Assembly (NCBI RefSeq): GCF_029958905.1
Contig: NZ_CP124614.1
Span: 2,852,001 to 2,916,000, forward strand
Direction: 5' to 3'
Length of the DNA: 64,000 nt
Origin: Vibrio sp. YMD68
GTDB taxonomy: Bacteria > Pseudomonadota > Gammaproteobacteria > Enterobacterales > Vibrionaceae
Positions 20,772 through 30,083 of this stretch are shown piece by piece. The stretch's first letter is position 1. Every line of letters starts with the position of its first letter. Under the pieces are notes generated by a model. It did not search any database. It was not told the DNA's origin and was given only the letters and a program-made list of their open reading frames with translations. A program made the position numbers and the translations under genes.

Positions 20772-21022
20772 AAATTAAGAGTTCCTTTCTATATTTTATT
20801 TACCGGTTTTAGTGTGTTGCTATCAACAAGGAAGCAAATCATTTGCCTCTGCTGTTACTATATTAAAAAGTCTCCAAGAACTCGTTTTATTTTGACTACT
20901 GTTATCAAACTTTGTTAGCCAAACGTGATCTCTCTCTTAAAGCGCCACGAGTATTAGAGATCATAAGTGATCATGCGGATCGCCACGAGTATGCAGTAGA
21001 TAGAGTCAATAACGCAAATCAC
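20772..21022. other. Intergenic stretch csrD-ssb
   Basis: Between the csrD start and the ssb terminator I see no gene. It contains a 12-bp direct repeat CGCCACGAGTAT (20943-20954 and 20981-20992) and presumably the csrD promoter, for which I find no strong -35/-10 pair. Confidence 0.5.
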
Positions 21023-21050
21023 AAAAAAAGCCCCGTACTACGGAGCTTTA
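21023..21050 (-). terminator. Terminator of ssb
   Basis: A stem (AAAGCTCCGTA / TACGGGGCTTT in minus orientation, one G-T pair) is followed by a run of T on the minus strand, about 65 bp past the ssb stop. Confidence 0.85.
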
Positions 21051-21114
21051 GTTTGTATTGTTAATTATAGAACTTCACAGAATATTAAACTCTGAGACTT
21101 CTCCATCAAACGAC

Positions 21115-21672
21115 CTAGAACGGGATATCGTCATCGAAATCCATTGGTGGCTCATTATATTGAGGCTGAGCTTGCTGTGGAGCTTGTTGAGCCGGTTTGT
21201 GCTGAGGAGCCGATTGAGGCTGTTGCATCGCTGGCTGCTGTTGCTGCATGGCTGGCTGCTGAGGTTGGCCCCAGTTATTATTTTGCTGCTGACTCGCCTG
21301 TTGACCGCCACCACCTTGGCCACGCCCACCTAATAGCTGCATTTGACCTGCTGGCCACTGAACAACAACTTCAGTTGAGTAACGATCTTGACCACTTTGA
21401 TCTTGCCACTTACGTGTTTGCAGTTGACCTTCAAGATAAACTTGAGAGCCCTTACGTAAGTATTCACCTGCAATTTCAGCTGTTTTTCCAAATAACACAA
21501 CACGGTGCCACTCTGTCTTTTCGCGTTGTTCACCAGTTTGCTTGTCACGCCAAGTTTCAGAAGTGGCGACTGTAATATTTGCAATCGCACTACCATTGGC
21601 AGTGTACTTAACCTCAGGATCTTGCCCAAGATTACCCATAATGATGACTTTATTTACGCCACGGCTTGCCAT
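21115..21672 (-). CDS. ssb: Single-stranded DNA-binding protein
   Basis: A 185-aa SSB. The OB-fold occupies residues 1-112 ([20 protein letters not shown] at the start), followed by a Gly/Gln/Pro-rich intrinsically disordered linker (113-175) and the acidic protein-interaction tip DDDIPF at the extreme C-terminus. It protects ssDNA in replication, recombination and repair. It is divergent from qstR, with 287 bp between them. Confidence 0.97.
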   Translation of the reverse strand: MASRGVNKVIIMGNLGQDPEVKYTANGSAIANITVATSETWRDKQTGEQREKTEWHRVVLFGKTAEIAGEYLRKGSQVYLEGQLQTRKWQDQSGQDRYSTEVVVQWPAGQMQLLGGRGQGGGGQQASQQQNNNWGQPQQPAMQQQQPAMQQPQSAPQHKPAQQAPQQAQPQYNEPPMDFDDDIPF

Positions 21673-21714
21673 GCTCTGCTCCGTCTCAATGATGTCTAAA
21701 AAATTCTGAGGGGT

Positions 21715-21742
21715 AGGATAGCACGCTTTAACACAGGCTCAA
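21715..21742 (-). promoter_or_regulatory. Probable ssb promoter
   Basis: On the minus strand TTGAGC (21737-21742), a 16-bp spacer and TATCCT (21715-21720) lie 43 bp upstream of the ssb start codon. I looked for a LexA box here and saw none. Confidence 0.5.
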
Positions 21743-21834
21743 ATCGTATTAAAAAATCCATCTTATTGTATGAGCCAATCGGGATTTTATTTACTCGTTT
21801 TTTGAACCCTCTCCTACCTCATCTAAATGACAGA

Positions 21835-21849
21835 TAGGTAAATTACCTA
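21835..21849. promoter_or_regulatory. Perfect dyad in the ssb-qstR intergenic region, candidate operator
   Basis: TAGGTAA-A-TTACCTA is a perfect 7-1-7 palindrome 111 bp upstream of qstR. Its AAATT-type centre resembles the palindromic sites of the LuxR/HapR quorum-sensing regulators, and qstR is known to be quorum-sensing dependent. Assignment to that regulator is inference. Confidence 0.4.
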
Positions 21850-21959
21850 ACAATATGAAACCAGACGCAAAATGACATACCTAGCTTCAATAGACCTAGA
21901 TATTCCGCTCGGCTTGCTTCATTTTGTAAACATAATGTAACAGGCTAGGAAGGTACATA

Positions 21960-22607
21960 ATGAAAAAAGCAGATTACACTCGAACCGTTTATTTTTTATG
22001 TGAAGATAAACATGCAGACTATCCTTACATCAGTCGACTAGAGACTGATCTATCATTAGATCTTCCAAAAATAGAGCCCAACGATTTGCTCGAAGCCAAC
22101 CCCAAACATCGACATAAGATTTTACTGATCGATTACCAAACGCATAAACAACTTCAACAGCAAGTTCGTAATTTACCCATTACAGATAAGAACTTTGAAG
22201 TGATTATTTTTAACCTCAATAAACGGCTTACGACCGACGAATTGCTCTACTTTGGCAACCTAAAAGGGTTATTTTACACTTACACAAATGTCGAAGATAT
22301 TGTTCGAGGGCTTGGAGAAATCATTAATGGGCAAAACTGGCTCCCTCGAAAGGTCACAAGCCAACTGCTGCACTATTATCGTCATGTGCTTAACAGCAAC
22401 ACCGCTCCTGTGATCGTTGACTTAACCTCTCGTGAACTGCAGATATTGCGCTGCCTTCAAGATAATTCATCCAATATTCAAATTGCTGATAGCCTATTCA
22501 TTAGTGAATTTACGGTAAAATCACATCTTTATCAGATTTTTAAAAAACTCTCTGTTAAAAATCGAGTGCAGGCGATAGCATGGGCAAATCAAAATTTAGC
22601 GTCTTAA
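21960..22607 (+). CDS. qstR: QstR, LuxR-type regulator of natural competence (VpsT/CsgD family)
   Basis: A 215-aa regulator with an N-terminal receiver-like domain (1-140) and a C-terminal LuxR-type helix-turn-helix (about 148-212; LTSRELQILRCL and ISEFTVKSHLYQIFKKLSV). Position between ssb and galU matches VC0396 (qstR) in V. cholerae. There it is induced by TfoX and HapR and activates late DNA-uptake genes. Residues near 123-127 read NWLPR, close to the W[FLM][TS]R c-di-GMP motif of VpsT but with Pro at the third position. The ribosome site AGGAAGG precedes the ATG. Assignment rests on synteny and family. Confidence 0.85.
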   Translation: MKKADYTRTVYFLCEDKHADYPYISRLETDLSLDLPKIEPNDLLEANPKHRHKILLIDYQTHKQLQQQVRNLPITDKNFEVIIFNLNKRLTTDELLYFGNLKGLFYTYTNVEDIVRGLGEIINGQNWLPRKVTSQLLHYYRHVLNSNTAPVIVDLTSRELQILRCLQDNSSNIQIADSLFISEFTVKSHLYQIFKKLSVKNRVQAIAWANQNLAS

Positions 22608-22724
22608 TTTGGCGACAAAGTATGAATTCTGTACTAGATGAACCGCCGTTAACTAGCCAGAAACATAAAGCATGTTATCTTGACGCGAAATCATTATTTA
22701 TACGGAATTACAAAAGGTTTTATC

Positions 22725-23597
22725 ATGATCAAAAAGTGCCTATTCCCGGCAGCGGGTTACGGAACTCGTTTTCTGCCAGCCACTAAATCAATGCCAAAAG
22801 AAATGATGCCGGTGGTCAACAAGCCACTCATCGAATACGGTGTTGAAGAAGCGATTCAAGCAGGTATGGATGGTATGTGTATTGTTACTGGTCGTGGCAA
22901 ACATTCAATCATGGACCACTTTGATAAAAATTATGAGCTGGAACATCAGATCAGTGGCACGAATAAGGAAGAGTTGCTCGTCGATATCCGTAAAGTTATC
23001 GACAGTGCAAGTTTCACTTATATCCGTCAAAAAGAAATGAAAGGCCTTGGCCATGCCATACTGACTGGTCGTGATCTTATTGGTGATGAACCTTTCGCTG
23101 TAGTGTTGGCCGATGACCTTTGTGTCAATGAGCAACAAGGTGTGTTGGCGCAAATGGTGTCACTATACAAACAGTTCCGCTGCTCAATTGTTGCGGTTCA
23201 GGAAGTACCTGAAGATGAAACCCATAAATACGGTGTAATTTCAGGGGAAATGATTAAAGATGATCTTTTCCGTGTCGACGACATGGTAGAGAAGCCAGAA
23301 CAAGGAACCGCGCCGAGTAACTTAGCCATTATTGGTCGTTATATTCTGACTCCAGATATTTTCGAATTAATTGAGCAAACAGAACCAGGCAAAGGTGGTG
23401 AAATTCAAATCACCGATGCGCTTCTTAAACAAGCGAAATCAGGCTGTGTATTGGCTTATAAGTTCAAGGGTAACCGTTTTGATTGCGGTAGTGTTGAAGG
23501 CTATATTGAAGCCACCAACTACTGCTTTGAAAATCTTTACCTGAAAGATGAAAAAACAACGGAACTCGGTAAGCACTCAACGCATAAAGAGTCATAA
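22725..23597 (+). CDS. galU: UTP-glucose-1-phosphate uridylyltransferase GalU
   Basis: A 290-aa enzyme making UDP-glucose from UTP and glucose-1-phosphate for LPS, capsule and exopolysaccharide. The nucleotide-binding motif FPAAGYGTRFLPATK is at residues 7-21, and the sugar-binding region FDCGSVEGYIEA near 255. The ATG at 22725 (MIKKCLFPAAGYG) with AAAAGG upstream is preferred over an in-frame ATG 45 bp earlier. It lies downstream of qstR on the same strand, with a 117-bp gap that suggests its own promoter. Confidence 0.96.
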   Translation: MIKKCLFPAAGYGTRFLPATKSMPKEMMPVVNKPLIEYGVEEAIQAGMDGMCIVTGRGKHSIMDHFDKNYELEHQISGTNKEELLVDIRKVIDSASFTYIRQKEMKGLGHAILTGRDLIGDEPFAVVLADDLCVNEQQGVLAQMVSLYKQFRCSIVAVQEVPEDETHKYGVISGEMIKDDLFRVDDMVEKPEQGTAPSNLAIIGRYILTPDIFELIEQTEPGKGGEIQITDALLKQAKSGCVLAYKFKGNRFDCGSVEGYIEATNYCFENLYLKDEKTTELGKHSTHKES

Positions 23598-23680
23598 TAC
23601 CGAACGGCTAAGTCGAACTTACAAAAGTCGCACTCACAAAAGCCGACCACGATATATCCAAATTCCTAGCGATTATTTCT

Positions 23681-23718
23681 AAGGCCACTTTGTACCCAAG
23701 TGGCCTTACTGTTTTTTT
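23681..23718 (+). terminator. Terminator of galU
   Basis: A stem (AAGGCCACTT / AAGTGGCCTT) with a 7-nt loop is followed by ACTG and seven T residues. Its 3' flank and T-tract overlap the LexA-like box of uvrA. Confidence 0.88.
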
Positions 23719-23726
23719 ATCCAGTA
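23707..23726 (+). promoter_or_regulatory. LexA (SOS) box upstream of uvrA
   Basis: TACTG-TTTTTTTAT-CCAGTA matches the gammaproteobacterial LexA consensus TACTGT-N8-ACAGTA with one mismatch in the right half. It lies 67 bp ahead of the uvrA ATG. uvrA is a classic SOS gene, so repression by LexA is expected. Confidence 0.75.
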
Positions 23727-23792
23727 TTTTATTTGCACAATTGCCACACTATGTAATACTTGCAGCACTTAGTATTTCAATGAGCTTAGACA

Positions 23793-26615
23793 ATGGACAC
23801 AATTGAAGTTCGCGGTGCACGAACCCATAACCTTAAAGATATCAACCTCACCATTCCTCGCGATAAATTAATCGTTGTCACCGGGCTTTCTGGATCAGGA
23901 AAATCCTCTCTCGCTTTTGATACGCTTTATGCCGAAGGGCAGCGCCGCTATGTTGAGTCTTTGTCAGCTTATGCTCGCCAATTTCTCTCGCTCATGGAAA
24001 AACCAGATGTCGATCATATCGAAGGCCTATCTCCCGCGATTTCTATTGAACAAAAATCCACTTCTCATAACCCACGTTCCACCGTGGGAACCATTACAGA
24101 GGTGTATGATTACCTAAGATTACTTTACGCGCGTGTTGGCGAACCACGATGCCCAGAGCACAATACGCCACTCGCGGCTCAAACCGTCAGCCAAATGGTT
24201 GATCGAATCTTAGAACTGCCTCAGGGTTCTAAGAGAATGCTTCTGGCTCCCATCATTAAGGAACGTAAAGGTGAGCATGTAAAAACACTCGAAAACCTTG
24301 CGGCTCAAGGCTTTATACGCGCCCGTATTGATGGGGAAACTTGCGATCTTTCCGATCCACCAACATTGGAACTTCACAAAAAACACACCATCGAAGTCGT
24401 GGTCGACCGATTTAAAGTTCGAGACGATTTGCAGCAACGTTTGGCGGAATCTATAGAAACCACTCTCGAGCTCTCTGGCGGAATTGTGGTGGTGACGCCA
24501 ATGGATGAAGAGGGGGAGGAAATTGTCTTTTCTGCCAATTTTGCTTGTTCACATTGTGGTTATAGCATGCAAGAGCTTGAGCCAAGGCTGTTCTCATTTA
24601 ATAATCCAGCGGGTGCCTGCGGATCTTGTGATGGTTTGGGGGTTCAACAATATTTTGATCCTGAACGCGTCATTATGGATGAGAATGCGAGCCTAGCCGA
24701 TGGAGCGATTCGCGGATGGGATCAAAAAAACTATTACTACTTTCAAATGCTCACGTCATTAGCCGATCATTATGGTTTTGACCTTAACACCCCTTTTAAA
24801 AAACTACCTAAAAAGACTCGAGAAATTATATTAAAAGGTTCTGGTCGGACTGAAGTCGAGTTTAAGTACATCAATGATCGCGGTGATATTCGTGTTAAAC
24901 GGCACCCATTTGAAGGTATTCTCAATACCTTAGAACGCCGTTATCGAGATACCGAATCCAATGCGGTCAGGGAAGATTTGGTGAAATACATCTCAACGAA
25001 GTCTTGTACTGGATGCAATGGAACACGATTGAGAATCGAAGCACGTAATGTATTCATCAATGATACCGCCTTGCCTCAAATTGTTGAGTTTAGTATTGCT
25101 GAAGCACTCGACTTCTTCCAGAATCTAAAGCTTGATGGCCAGCGTGGGCAAATAGCCGACAAAGTGATGAAAGAGATCAATGATCGCCTTCAATTTCTGG
25201 TTAACGTCGGTCTAAACTACCTTAACCTATCACGCAGTGCAGAAACCTTGTCTGGCGGAGAAGCTCAACGCATCAGGCTTGCCAGTCAAATTGGAGCTGG
25301 GCTTGTTGGCGTGATGTATGTTCTAGATGAGCCATCAATTGGTCTGCACCAACGCGACAACGAAAGATTGCTTAAAACCCTGACACACTTGCGTGACTTG
25401 GGAAATACCGTTCTAGTGGTCGAGCATGATGAGGATGCGATTCGATGTGCCGACCATGTGATTGATATCGGCCCTGGGGCTGGTGTTCATGGCGGTCACA
25501 TCGTAGCAGAAGGCACCATGGATGAGATTATCGCGACTCCAGAATCTCTCACTGGTCAGTACTTAAGCGGCGTCAAAAAAATAGAAATACCCAAGCAACG
25601 CACTAAAAAAGATCCCAAGAAAACCGTTGAACTTATCGGCGCTACCGGCAATAACTTAAAAGACGTCACACTATCACTGCCTGTTGGTCTGTTCACTTGT
25701 GTCACTGGCGTATCTGGATCGGGTAAGTCGACCTTGATTAACGACACTTTCTTTAAGATTGCTCATACCGCTTTAAATGGTGCCACTACAGCAACGCCTT
25801 CGCCTTACAAGAAAATAAAGGGGCTAGAGCACTTCGATAAAGTGATCGATATCGACCAAAGCCCAATAGGCAGAACACCGCGTTCTAACCCCGCGACCTA
25901 TACCGGAATCTTCACGCCAATCCGAGAGCTGTTCGCTGGAACGCAAGAATCTCGTTCTCGAGGGTATAAACCTGGTCGATTTAGTTTCAACGTTCGTGGT
26001 GGGCGCTGTGAAGCGTGCCAAGGGGATGGCATGATTAAAGTTGAGATGCACTTTCTTCCAGATGTTTACGTCTCCTGTGATGCATGTAAAGGAAAACGCT
26101 ACAACCGTGAAACCTTAGAAGTGCACTACAAAGGTAAGAGCATTGATGAAGTTCTACAGATGACCGTTGAAGATGCACGCGCTTTCTTTGAACCGGTACC
26201 GGTTATTGCCCGAAAATTACAGACGTTAATGGATGTTGGCCTTTCCTATATTAGGCTTGGTCAAGCAGCGACCACCTTATCCGGAGGGGAAGCACAGAGG
26301 GTCAAATTAGCTCGAGAGCTATCAAAGCGAGATACAGGCAAAACCTTATATATCCTAGATGAACCTACAACCGGGTTACACTTTCACGATATTCAGCAAT
26401 TGCTCACTGTTTTGCACCGATTACGCGATCATGGAAATACCGTGGTGGTCATCGAACACAACCTCGACGTCGTCAAGACAGCAGATTGGGTCGTTGATTT
26501 AGGTCCGGAAGGTGGCCAAGGTGGTGGAGAAATTGTCGCTGAAGGTACGCCCGAATCGGTCGCAAAAGTGAAAGGTTCTCATACCGCTCGTTTTCTTAAA
26601 CCTATGTTAAAATAG
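23793..26615 (+). CDS. uvrA: Excinuclease ABC subunit A
   Basis: A 940-aa damage-recognition subunit of nucleotide excision repair. Two ABC ATPase modules are visible: Walker [10 protein letters not shown] near residue 31 with [11 protein letters not shown] near 488, and GVSGSGKST near 640 with [11 protein letters not shown] near 830. Zinc-finger cysteines occur in both halves (CSHC...CGSC and CEAC...CDAC). Length and motifs are complete. It is transcribed from its own SOS-type promoter region after the galU terminator. Confidence 0.98.
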   Translation: MDTIEVRGARTHNLKDINLTIPRDKLIVVTGLSGSGKSSLAFDTLYAEGQRRYVESLSAYARQFLSLMEKPDVDHIEGLSPAISIEQKSTSHNPRSTVGTITEVYDYLRLLYARVGEPRCPEHNTPLAAQTVSQMVDRILELPQGSKRMLLAPIIKERKGEHVKTLENLAAQGFIRARIDGETCDLSDPPTLELHKKHTIEVVVDRFKVRDDLQQRLAESIETTLELSGGIVVVTPMDEEGEEIVFSANFACSHCGYSMQELEPRLFSFNNPAGACGSCDGLGVQQYFDPERVIMDENASLADGAIRGWDQKNYYYFQMLTSLADHYGFDLNTPFKKLPKKTREIILKGSGRTEVEFKYINDRGDIRVKRHPFEGILNTLERRYRDTESNAVREDLVKYISTKSCTGCNGTRLRIEARNVFINDTALPQIVEFSIAEALDFFQNLKLDGQRGQIADKVMKEINDRLQFLVNVGLNYLNLSRSAETLSGGEAQRIRLASQIGAGLVGVMYVLDEPSIGLHQRDNERLLKTLTHLRDLGNTVLVVEHDEDAIRCADHVIDIGPGAGVHGGHIVAEGTMDEIIATPESLTGQYLSGVKKIEIPKQRTKKDPKKTVELIGATGNNLKDVTLSLPVGLFTCVTGVSGSGKSTLINDTFFKIAHTALNGATTATPSPYKKIKGLEHFDKVIDIDQSPIGRTPRSNPATYTGIFTPIRELFAGTQESRSRGYKPGRFSFNVRGGRCEACQGDGMIKVEMHFLPDVYVSCDACKGKRYNRETLEVHYKGKSIDEVLQMTVEDARAFFEPVPVIARKLQTLMDVGLSYIRLGQAATTLSGGEAQRVKLARELSKRDTGKTLYILDEPTTGLHFHDIQQLLTVLHRLRDHGNTVVVIEHNLDVVKTADWVVDLGPEGGQGGGEIVAEGTPESVAKVKGSHTARFLKPMLK

Positions 26616-26631
26616 AAATAAACGCTAAGAT

Positions 26632-26662
26632 AAAGAAACCAGCAGTGACGCTGGTTTCTTTA
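26632..26662 (+). terminator. Terminator of uvrA
   Basis: A 12-bp stem (AAAGAAACCAGC / GCTGGTTTCTTT) with a 6-nt loop and T-rich tail starts 17 bp after the uvrA stop. Confidence 0.85.
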
Positions 26663-26680
26663 TATAGGATGAGTAATCAC

Positions 26681-28453
26681 ATGGCAATATTGCATACTGG
26701 TGGCACCCGCCTTGAACCTCATGCACCAAGCATTCCTCTCAATAAGCCATTCTTAATCTCTCTCGCTGTTGTCTTTATCGTAGCGATGCATTTTTTCATG
26801 CAAAATCCGGGAGGATCAGGGCTAGCACTTTCTTTTAATGCCACGACTTGGACTGCATTATCCGTCACCCTTTCTATTGGCCTGTATCAATTAGCCACCA
26901 ACCAATCTCTGATGTATTCAAAGTTGACGATTGGTCTGTTGGTGTGCTGCCTTTTAATGACCGTTCCAACCTTTTACGGTAATGCAACAACATCAGCAGC
27001 ATTAGGGCGGCTCATCGGTCTTTGGACTGGCTTCTTACTGTTTGTCCTCTTGCAACAATTTCGTTTCAGTAATAAACACAAACAAAGGCTGTTGTGGTTT
27101 ATTGTTATCGCCGTTTTTATTCAATCTGTATTTGGGTTCTATCAATACCTGCTTTTAGAACCTAATAATATGTTTGGCTACGATGCGTTACGTAACAGAC
27201 CATACGGTATATTTCAGCAACCGAATGTCATGGCAAGCTTCCTGGCTACAGGTTTAGTGATATCCGCCTATTTACTCGCACGACAAACCAACAAGTACAG
27301 TCGATTGAGTGAAACTTCATTTTTATGCCTCATCCCCTTATTAACCGCCCCTCTTTTGATCATTATTGCTTCTAGAACCGGTTGGTTAGGTGCCGTCATT
27401 TCGCTGTGTTTTGTTCTTCCATATTTATATAAATATTCAACACGTAAACGATTTTTTTCCTGGGTAATCTGCTGTCTGATTGGGGTTGGATTGGGGTTTT
27501 TCGCTACACATTCTCAGGGCACAGATGCGCTGCTTTCTAGCAAAGCGGATTTAGAAAGCCCGAGAAAATACACTTTTCCTCAAGCACTTGATATGGTGAT
27601 TGAAAAACCATTTACCGGATACGGATACGGTAACTTTGAAGCGGAATACATACTGTATACCGCTCGTCAGCACCAATTAAATCCAAGCTACAAACCCGGT
27701 TTACCCGCCATGGACCATCCTCACAATGAGCTATTATTTTGGGGCGTCGAAGGCGGGCTTATCCCACTCCTGGCGATTGTGTTGGCGGCAAGCTTAGTGC
27801 TTGCTCGTATCTACTATGCGAAAAAGGGTATCAGGCTCGCCATGTTCGCGCTGTTTGTTCCGATAGTCGTGCATTCACAACTGGAATATCCTTTCTACCA
27901 TTCAGCCGTTCATTGGATCACCTTCATGATCCTATTGTTTTGGGTCGATCAACGGGTTGCCAGTTATAAGCGCCTTCATTTTGGTCAACTGACAAAAAGT
28001 TTTCTCCGAGTTATGTGTATTATCGCCCCTCTGATCACCAGCTTCTATATGTTCAGCGCCCTGCACACTAACTATGTTCTTACTTTGTTTGAACGATCGT
28101 CACCCAAGCAACCTGAGATCTTAGATCGAGTGACGAATCCTGTCGTTTGGAAAGATCGCTTTGACTGGGATATATACAGCACTTATCTCAATATTGGGTT
28201 ACACACCCAAGAGCCTGAGTTAATCAAACCCTACATACAGTGGTCGCTTGACATGATTCAGTCTAAGCCCAGACCGGCGTTTTACAGTAACTTAATTCTC
28301 GCGTACCAAGGGTTAGGTGACAGCAGCCGAGCAGAACAAATTCGAGCTGAAGCGCAGTATCTATTTCCTGATAAAGACTTTACCGCCATTCAATATAGGC
28401 CGAAATCGTCAGCGGAAACAGCGTTAACGGAAGCATCTATCCCGAGCGAATAA
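26681..28453 (+). CDS. pglL: PglL-type protein O-oligosaccharyltransferase (Wzy/WaaL superfamily)
   Basis: A polytopic inner-membrane protein of about 590 aa with at least ten hydrophobic segments and a soluble C-terminal tail. The large periplasmic loop carries the MDHPHNELLFWGVEGG motif, whose His is typical of O-antigen ligases and PglL. Such enzymes transfer lipid-linked glycans to proteins. VC0393, at the equivalent place in V. cholerae, has been reported to have this activity. The ATG at 26681 is chosen because AGGATGAG lies seven bases ahead. ATGs at 26645 and 26669 are in frame, but the first lies within the uvrA terminator. The acceptor protein is unknown; nearby pilins are possible targets only by inference. 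Confidence 0.82.
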   Translation: MAILHTGGTRLEPHAPSIPLNKPFLISLAVVFIVAMHFFMQNPGGSGLALSFNATTWTALSVTLSIGLYQLATNQSLMYSKLTIGLLVCCLLMTVPTFYGNATTSAALGRLIGLWTGFLLFVLLQQFRFSNKHKQRLLWFIVIAVFIQSVFGFYQYLLLEPNNMFGYDALRNRPYGIFQQPNVMASFLATGLVISAYLLARQTNKYSRLSETSFLCLIPLLTAPLLIIIASRTGWLGAVISLCFVLPYLYKYSTRKRFFSWVICCLIGVGLGFFATHSQGTDALLSSKADLESPRKYTFPQALDMVIEKPFTGYGYGNFEAEYILYTARQHQLNPSYKPGLPAMDHPHNELLFWGVEGGLIPLLAIVLAASLVLARIYYAKKGIRLAMFALFVPIVVHSQLEYPFYHSAVHWITFMILLFWVDQRVASYKRLHFGQLTKSFLRVMCIIAPLITSFYMFSALHTNYVLTLFERSSPKQPEILDRVTNPVVWKDRFDWDIYSTYLNIGLHTQEPELIKPYIQWSLDMIQSKPRPAFYSNLILAYQGLGDSSRAEQIRAEAQYLFPDKDFTAIQYRPKSSAETALTEASIPSE

Positions 28454-28458
28454 AACCA

Positions 28459-28483
28459 TAAAGGGGCACTCACGCCCCTTTAT
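28459..28483. terminator. Bidirectional terminator between pglL and the aminotransferase gene
   Basis: A symmetrical stem (TAAAGGGGC / GCCCCTTTA) lies between two convergent genes and can act in both directions. Confidence 0.78.
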
Positions 28484-28511
28484 CAATTTAGACTGCGATT
28501 GTGAATGATCG

Positions 28512-29633
28512 CTACTGATGCAATGTTTCTTCCAATGCTCGTAAGCATAAAGAAACATTCTCATTTCTAGCGGCATACCCCATCAAACCAATACGCCAGG
28601 CTTTACCCGCTAAACTCCCAAGTCCAGCTCCAATCTCCAAATTATACTTCTCAAGCAACGTTGACCTCACTTGCGTATCGTCTACCCCATCTGGAATATA
28701 AATCGCGTTCAACTGAGGAAGTCGAGAGTCTTCATTGACGACAAATGTGAAGCCAAGCTTTTCTAATCCTATTTTTAATGTCGCATGCATCTCTTTATGT
28801 CGTTGCCAGGCATTTTCTAATCCTTCACGTTTGAGCATCAATAATGACTCGTGTAACGCATAGAGGCTGTTAACGGGTGCTGTATGATGGTAGCTTCGCT
28901 TGCCCTCTCCACTCCAATACCCCAGAACAAGACTCTGATCAAGGAACCAGCTTTGAACCGGCGTCGTACGAGCATTAATTTTCTCGATAGCTTTAGGCGA
29001 CAGAGTCAGCGGGGATAACCCTGGCACGCAAGATAAGCACTTTTGGCTTCCCGAATAAACTGCATCGAGTTCCCATTCATCGACTTTTAATGGCACACCA
29101 CCCAACGAGGTGACGGCATCTACAATAGTAAGAGCATGATGCTGTTTCGCAATTTGACTCAGTGCCTGAGCATCAGAAAGCGCACCGGTAGACGTTTCCG
29201 CATGAACAAATGCCAATATTTTTGCATCCGGATTCGCTTTAAACGCTTGCTCTACTTTATCAGGGCTGACAGGCGCACCCCATTCATCATCAACAACGAT
29301 GGCTTCAGCACCTGCACGTATGACGTTTTCTCGCATTCGATCACCAAACACGCCATTGCGGCAAACGATGACTTTCTCTCCTGGTTCAATCAGGTTAACA
29401 AAACACGCTTCCATGCCAGCACTACCAGGGGCAGAAACGGCAATAGTAAACTCATTATCGGTCTGGAAAGCGTATTTAAGTAGCTGTTTCACTTCGTCCA
29501 TCATGCCAATAAATAACGGGTCTAAATGGCCAACAATTGGGCGACTTAAAGCCTGTAATACTTGGGGAGAAATATCCGATGGCCCAGGCCCCATAAGTAT
29601 CCGTTGAGGGGGGATAAAACTTTGAATTGGCAT
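28512..29633 (-). CDS. Class V aminotransferase (alanine/serine-glyoxylate type)
   Basis: A 373-aa PLP-dependent fold-type I aminotransferase of the AGXT/PucG family. It begins with the family signature RILMGPGPSDISPQVL. The PLP-binding Lys is in SGSQKCLS near residue 197, and the Asp that contacts the PLP ring is in VDAVTSLGG near 172. Substrates may be alanine, serine or ureidoglycine with glyoxylate, and the sequence alone does not settle which. No purine-degradation genes are nearby. The long upstream leader (29634-29760) contains a separated 8-bp inverted repeat. Confidence 0.85.
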   Translation of the reverse strand: MPIQSFIPPQRILMGPGPSDISPQVLQALSRPIVGHLDPLFIGMMDEVKQLLKYAFQTDNEFTIAVSAPGSAGMEACFVNLIEPGEKVIVCRNGVFGDRMRENVIRAGAEAIVVDDEWGAPVSPDKVEQAFKANPDAKILAFVHAETSTGALSDAQALSQIAKQHHALTIVDAVTSLGGVPLKVDEWELDAVYSGSQKCLSCVPGLSPLTLSPKAIEKINARTTPVQSWFLDQSLVLGYWSGEGKRSYHHTAPVNSLYALHESLLMLKREGLENAWQRHKEMHATLKIGLEKLGFTFVVNEDSRLPQLNAIYIPDGVDDTQVRSTLLEKYNLEIGAGLGSLAGKAWRIGLMGYAARNENVSLCLRALEETLHQ

Positions 29634-29764
29634 GTATGCTCCTTACTTACACGATGGTTTGAGTAACTACACTAGATCAAATCCCTAGCGCTATCAATGC
29701 GGCGTAAGTCTAGTGTGAATATGATGATCACACTTTGTAATTAATTCGTGGTAACAAATATCCA

Positions 29765-29793
29765 TTGACATTCAACCGACAAAACCGTTCAAT
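29765..29793 (+). promoter_or_regulatory. Probable promoter of the lysC riboswitch transcript
   Basis: A perfect TTGACA (29765-29770), a 17-bp spacer and TTCAAT (29788-29793) sit about 15-20 bp ahead of the first helix of the lysine aptamer. Confidence 0.55.
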
Positions 29794-29807
29794 GAACAGG
29801 CTTTATG

Positions 29808-29978
29808 CAGAAGAGGAGCACTGCCCAGGCAGATATATTGTGGAGCCTTAATTCCAATACAATGTATCCATGGGGAGCAGTGCCGAGGTAAACGTAATGT
29901 AAGGGTTATGTTTATCGGTTAAGTGGGCTGAATCCCCTTAACTGTCACTAGCACCGCCTAGTGATGAGCTTCTGAGGT
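29808..29978 (+). ncRNA. Lysine riboswitch (L box) in the lysC leader
   Basis: The leader carries the conserved L-box blocks in order: CAGAAGAGGAGC at the 5' side, GCAGTGCCGAGG in the middle, GGGCTGAATCCCC, ACTGTCACT and finally GAGCTTCTGAGG. CAGAAG and CTTCTG pair as P1. This class binds lysine and turns off lysine-sensitive aspartokinase, exactly the gene that follows. A short GAGGT/ACCTC stem with five T residues (29974-30004) may act as the off-switch terminator, but it has a 16-nt loop and is weak on paper. Confidence 0.9.
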
Positions 29979-30083
29979 CAATCTATCTATACGCACCTCT
30001 TTTTCGCTCAACGATTCTCTTCACTAAAGAACATTAGGTTATTATCAACCTGTTTATTTTTTACCCGTTGTAGGAGAAATGCT

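Noticed and set aside
21673..21959. LexA box shared between ssb and its divergent neighbour, as in E. coli uvrA-ssb
   Set aside because: No CTGT-N8-ACAG-like sequence seen here; uvrA is not the divergent gene in this arrangement and carries its own box at 23707.
26645..26680. Upstream start codons for pglL
   Set aside because: The first lies within the uvrA terminator stem and neither 26645 nor 26669 has as good a ribosome site as 26681.
29711..29731. GTGTGA/TCACAC as a CRP site
   Set aside because: The gap between the half-sites is 9 bp, not the 6 bp required for CRP.
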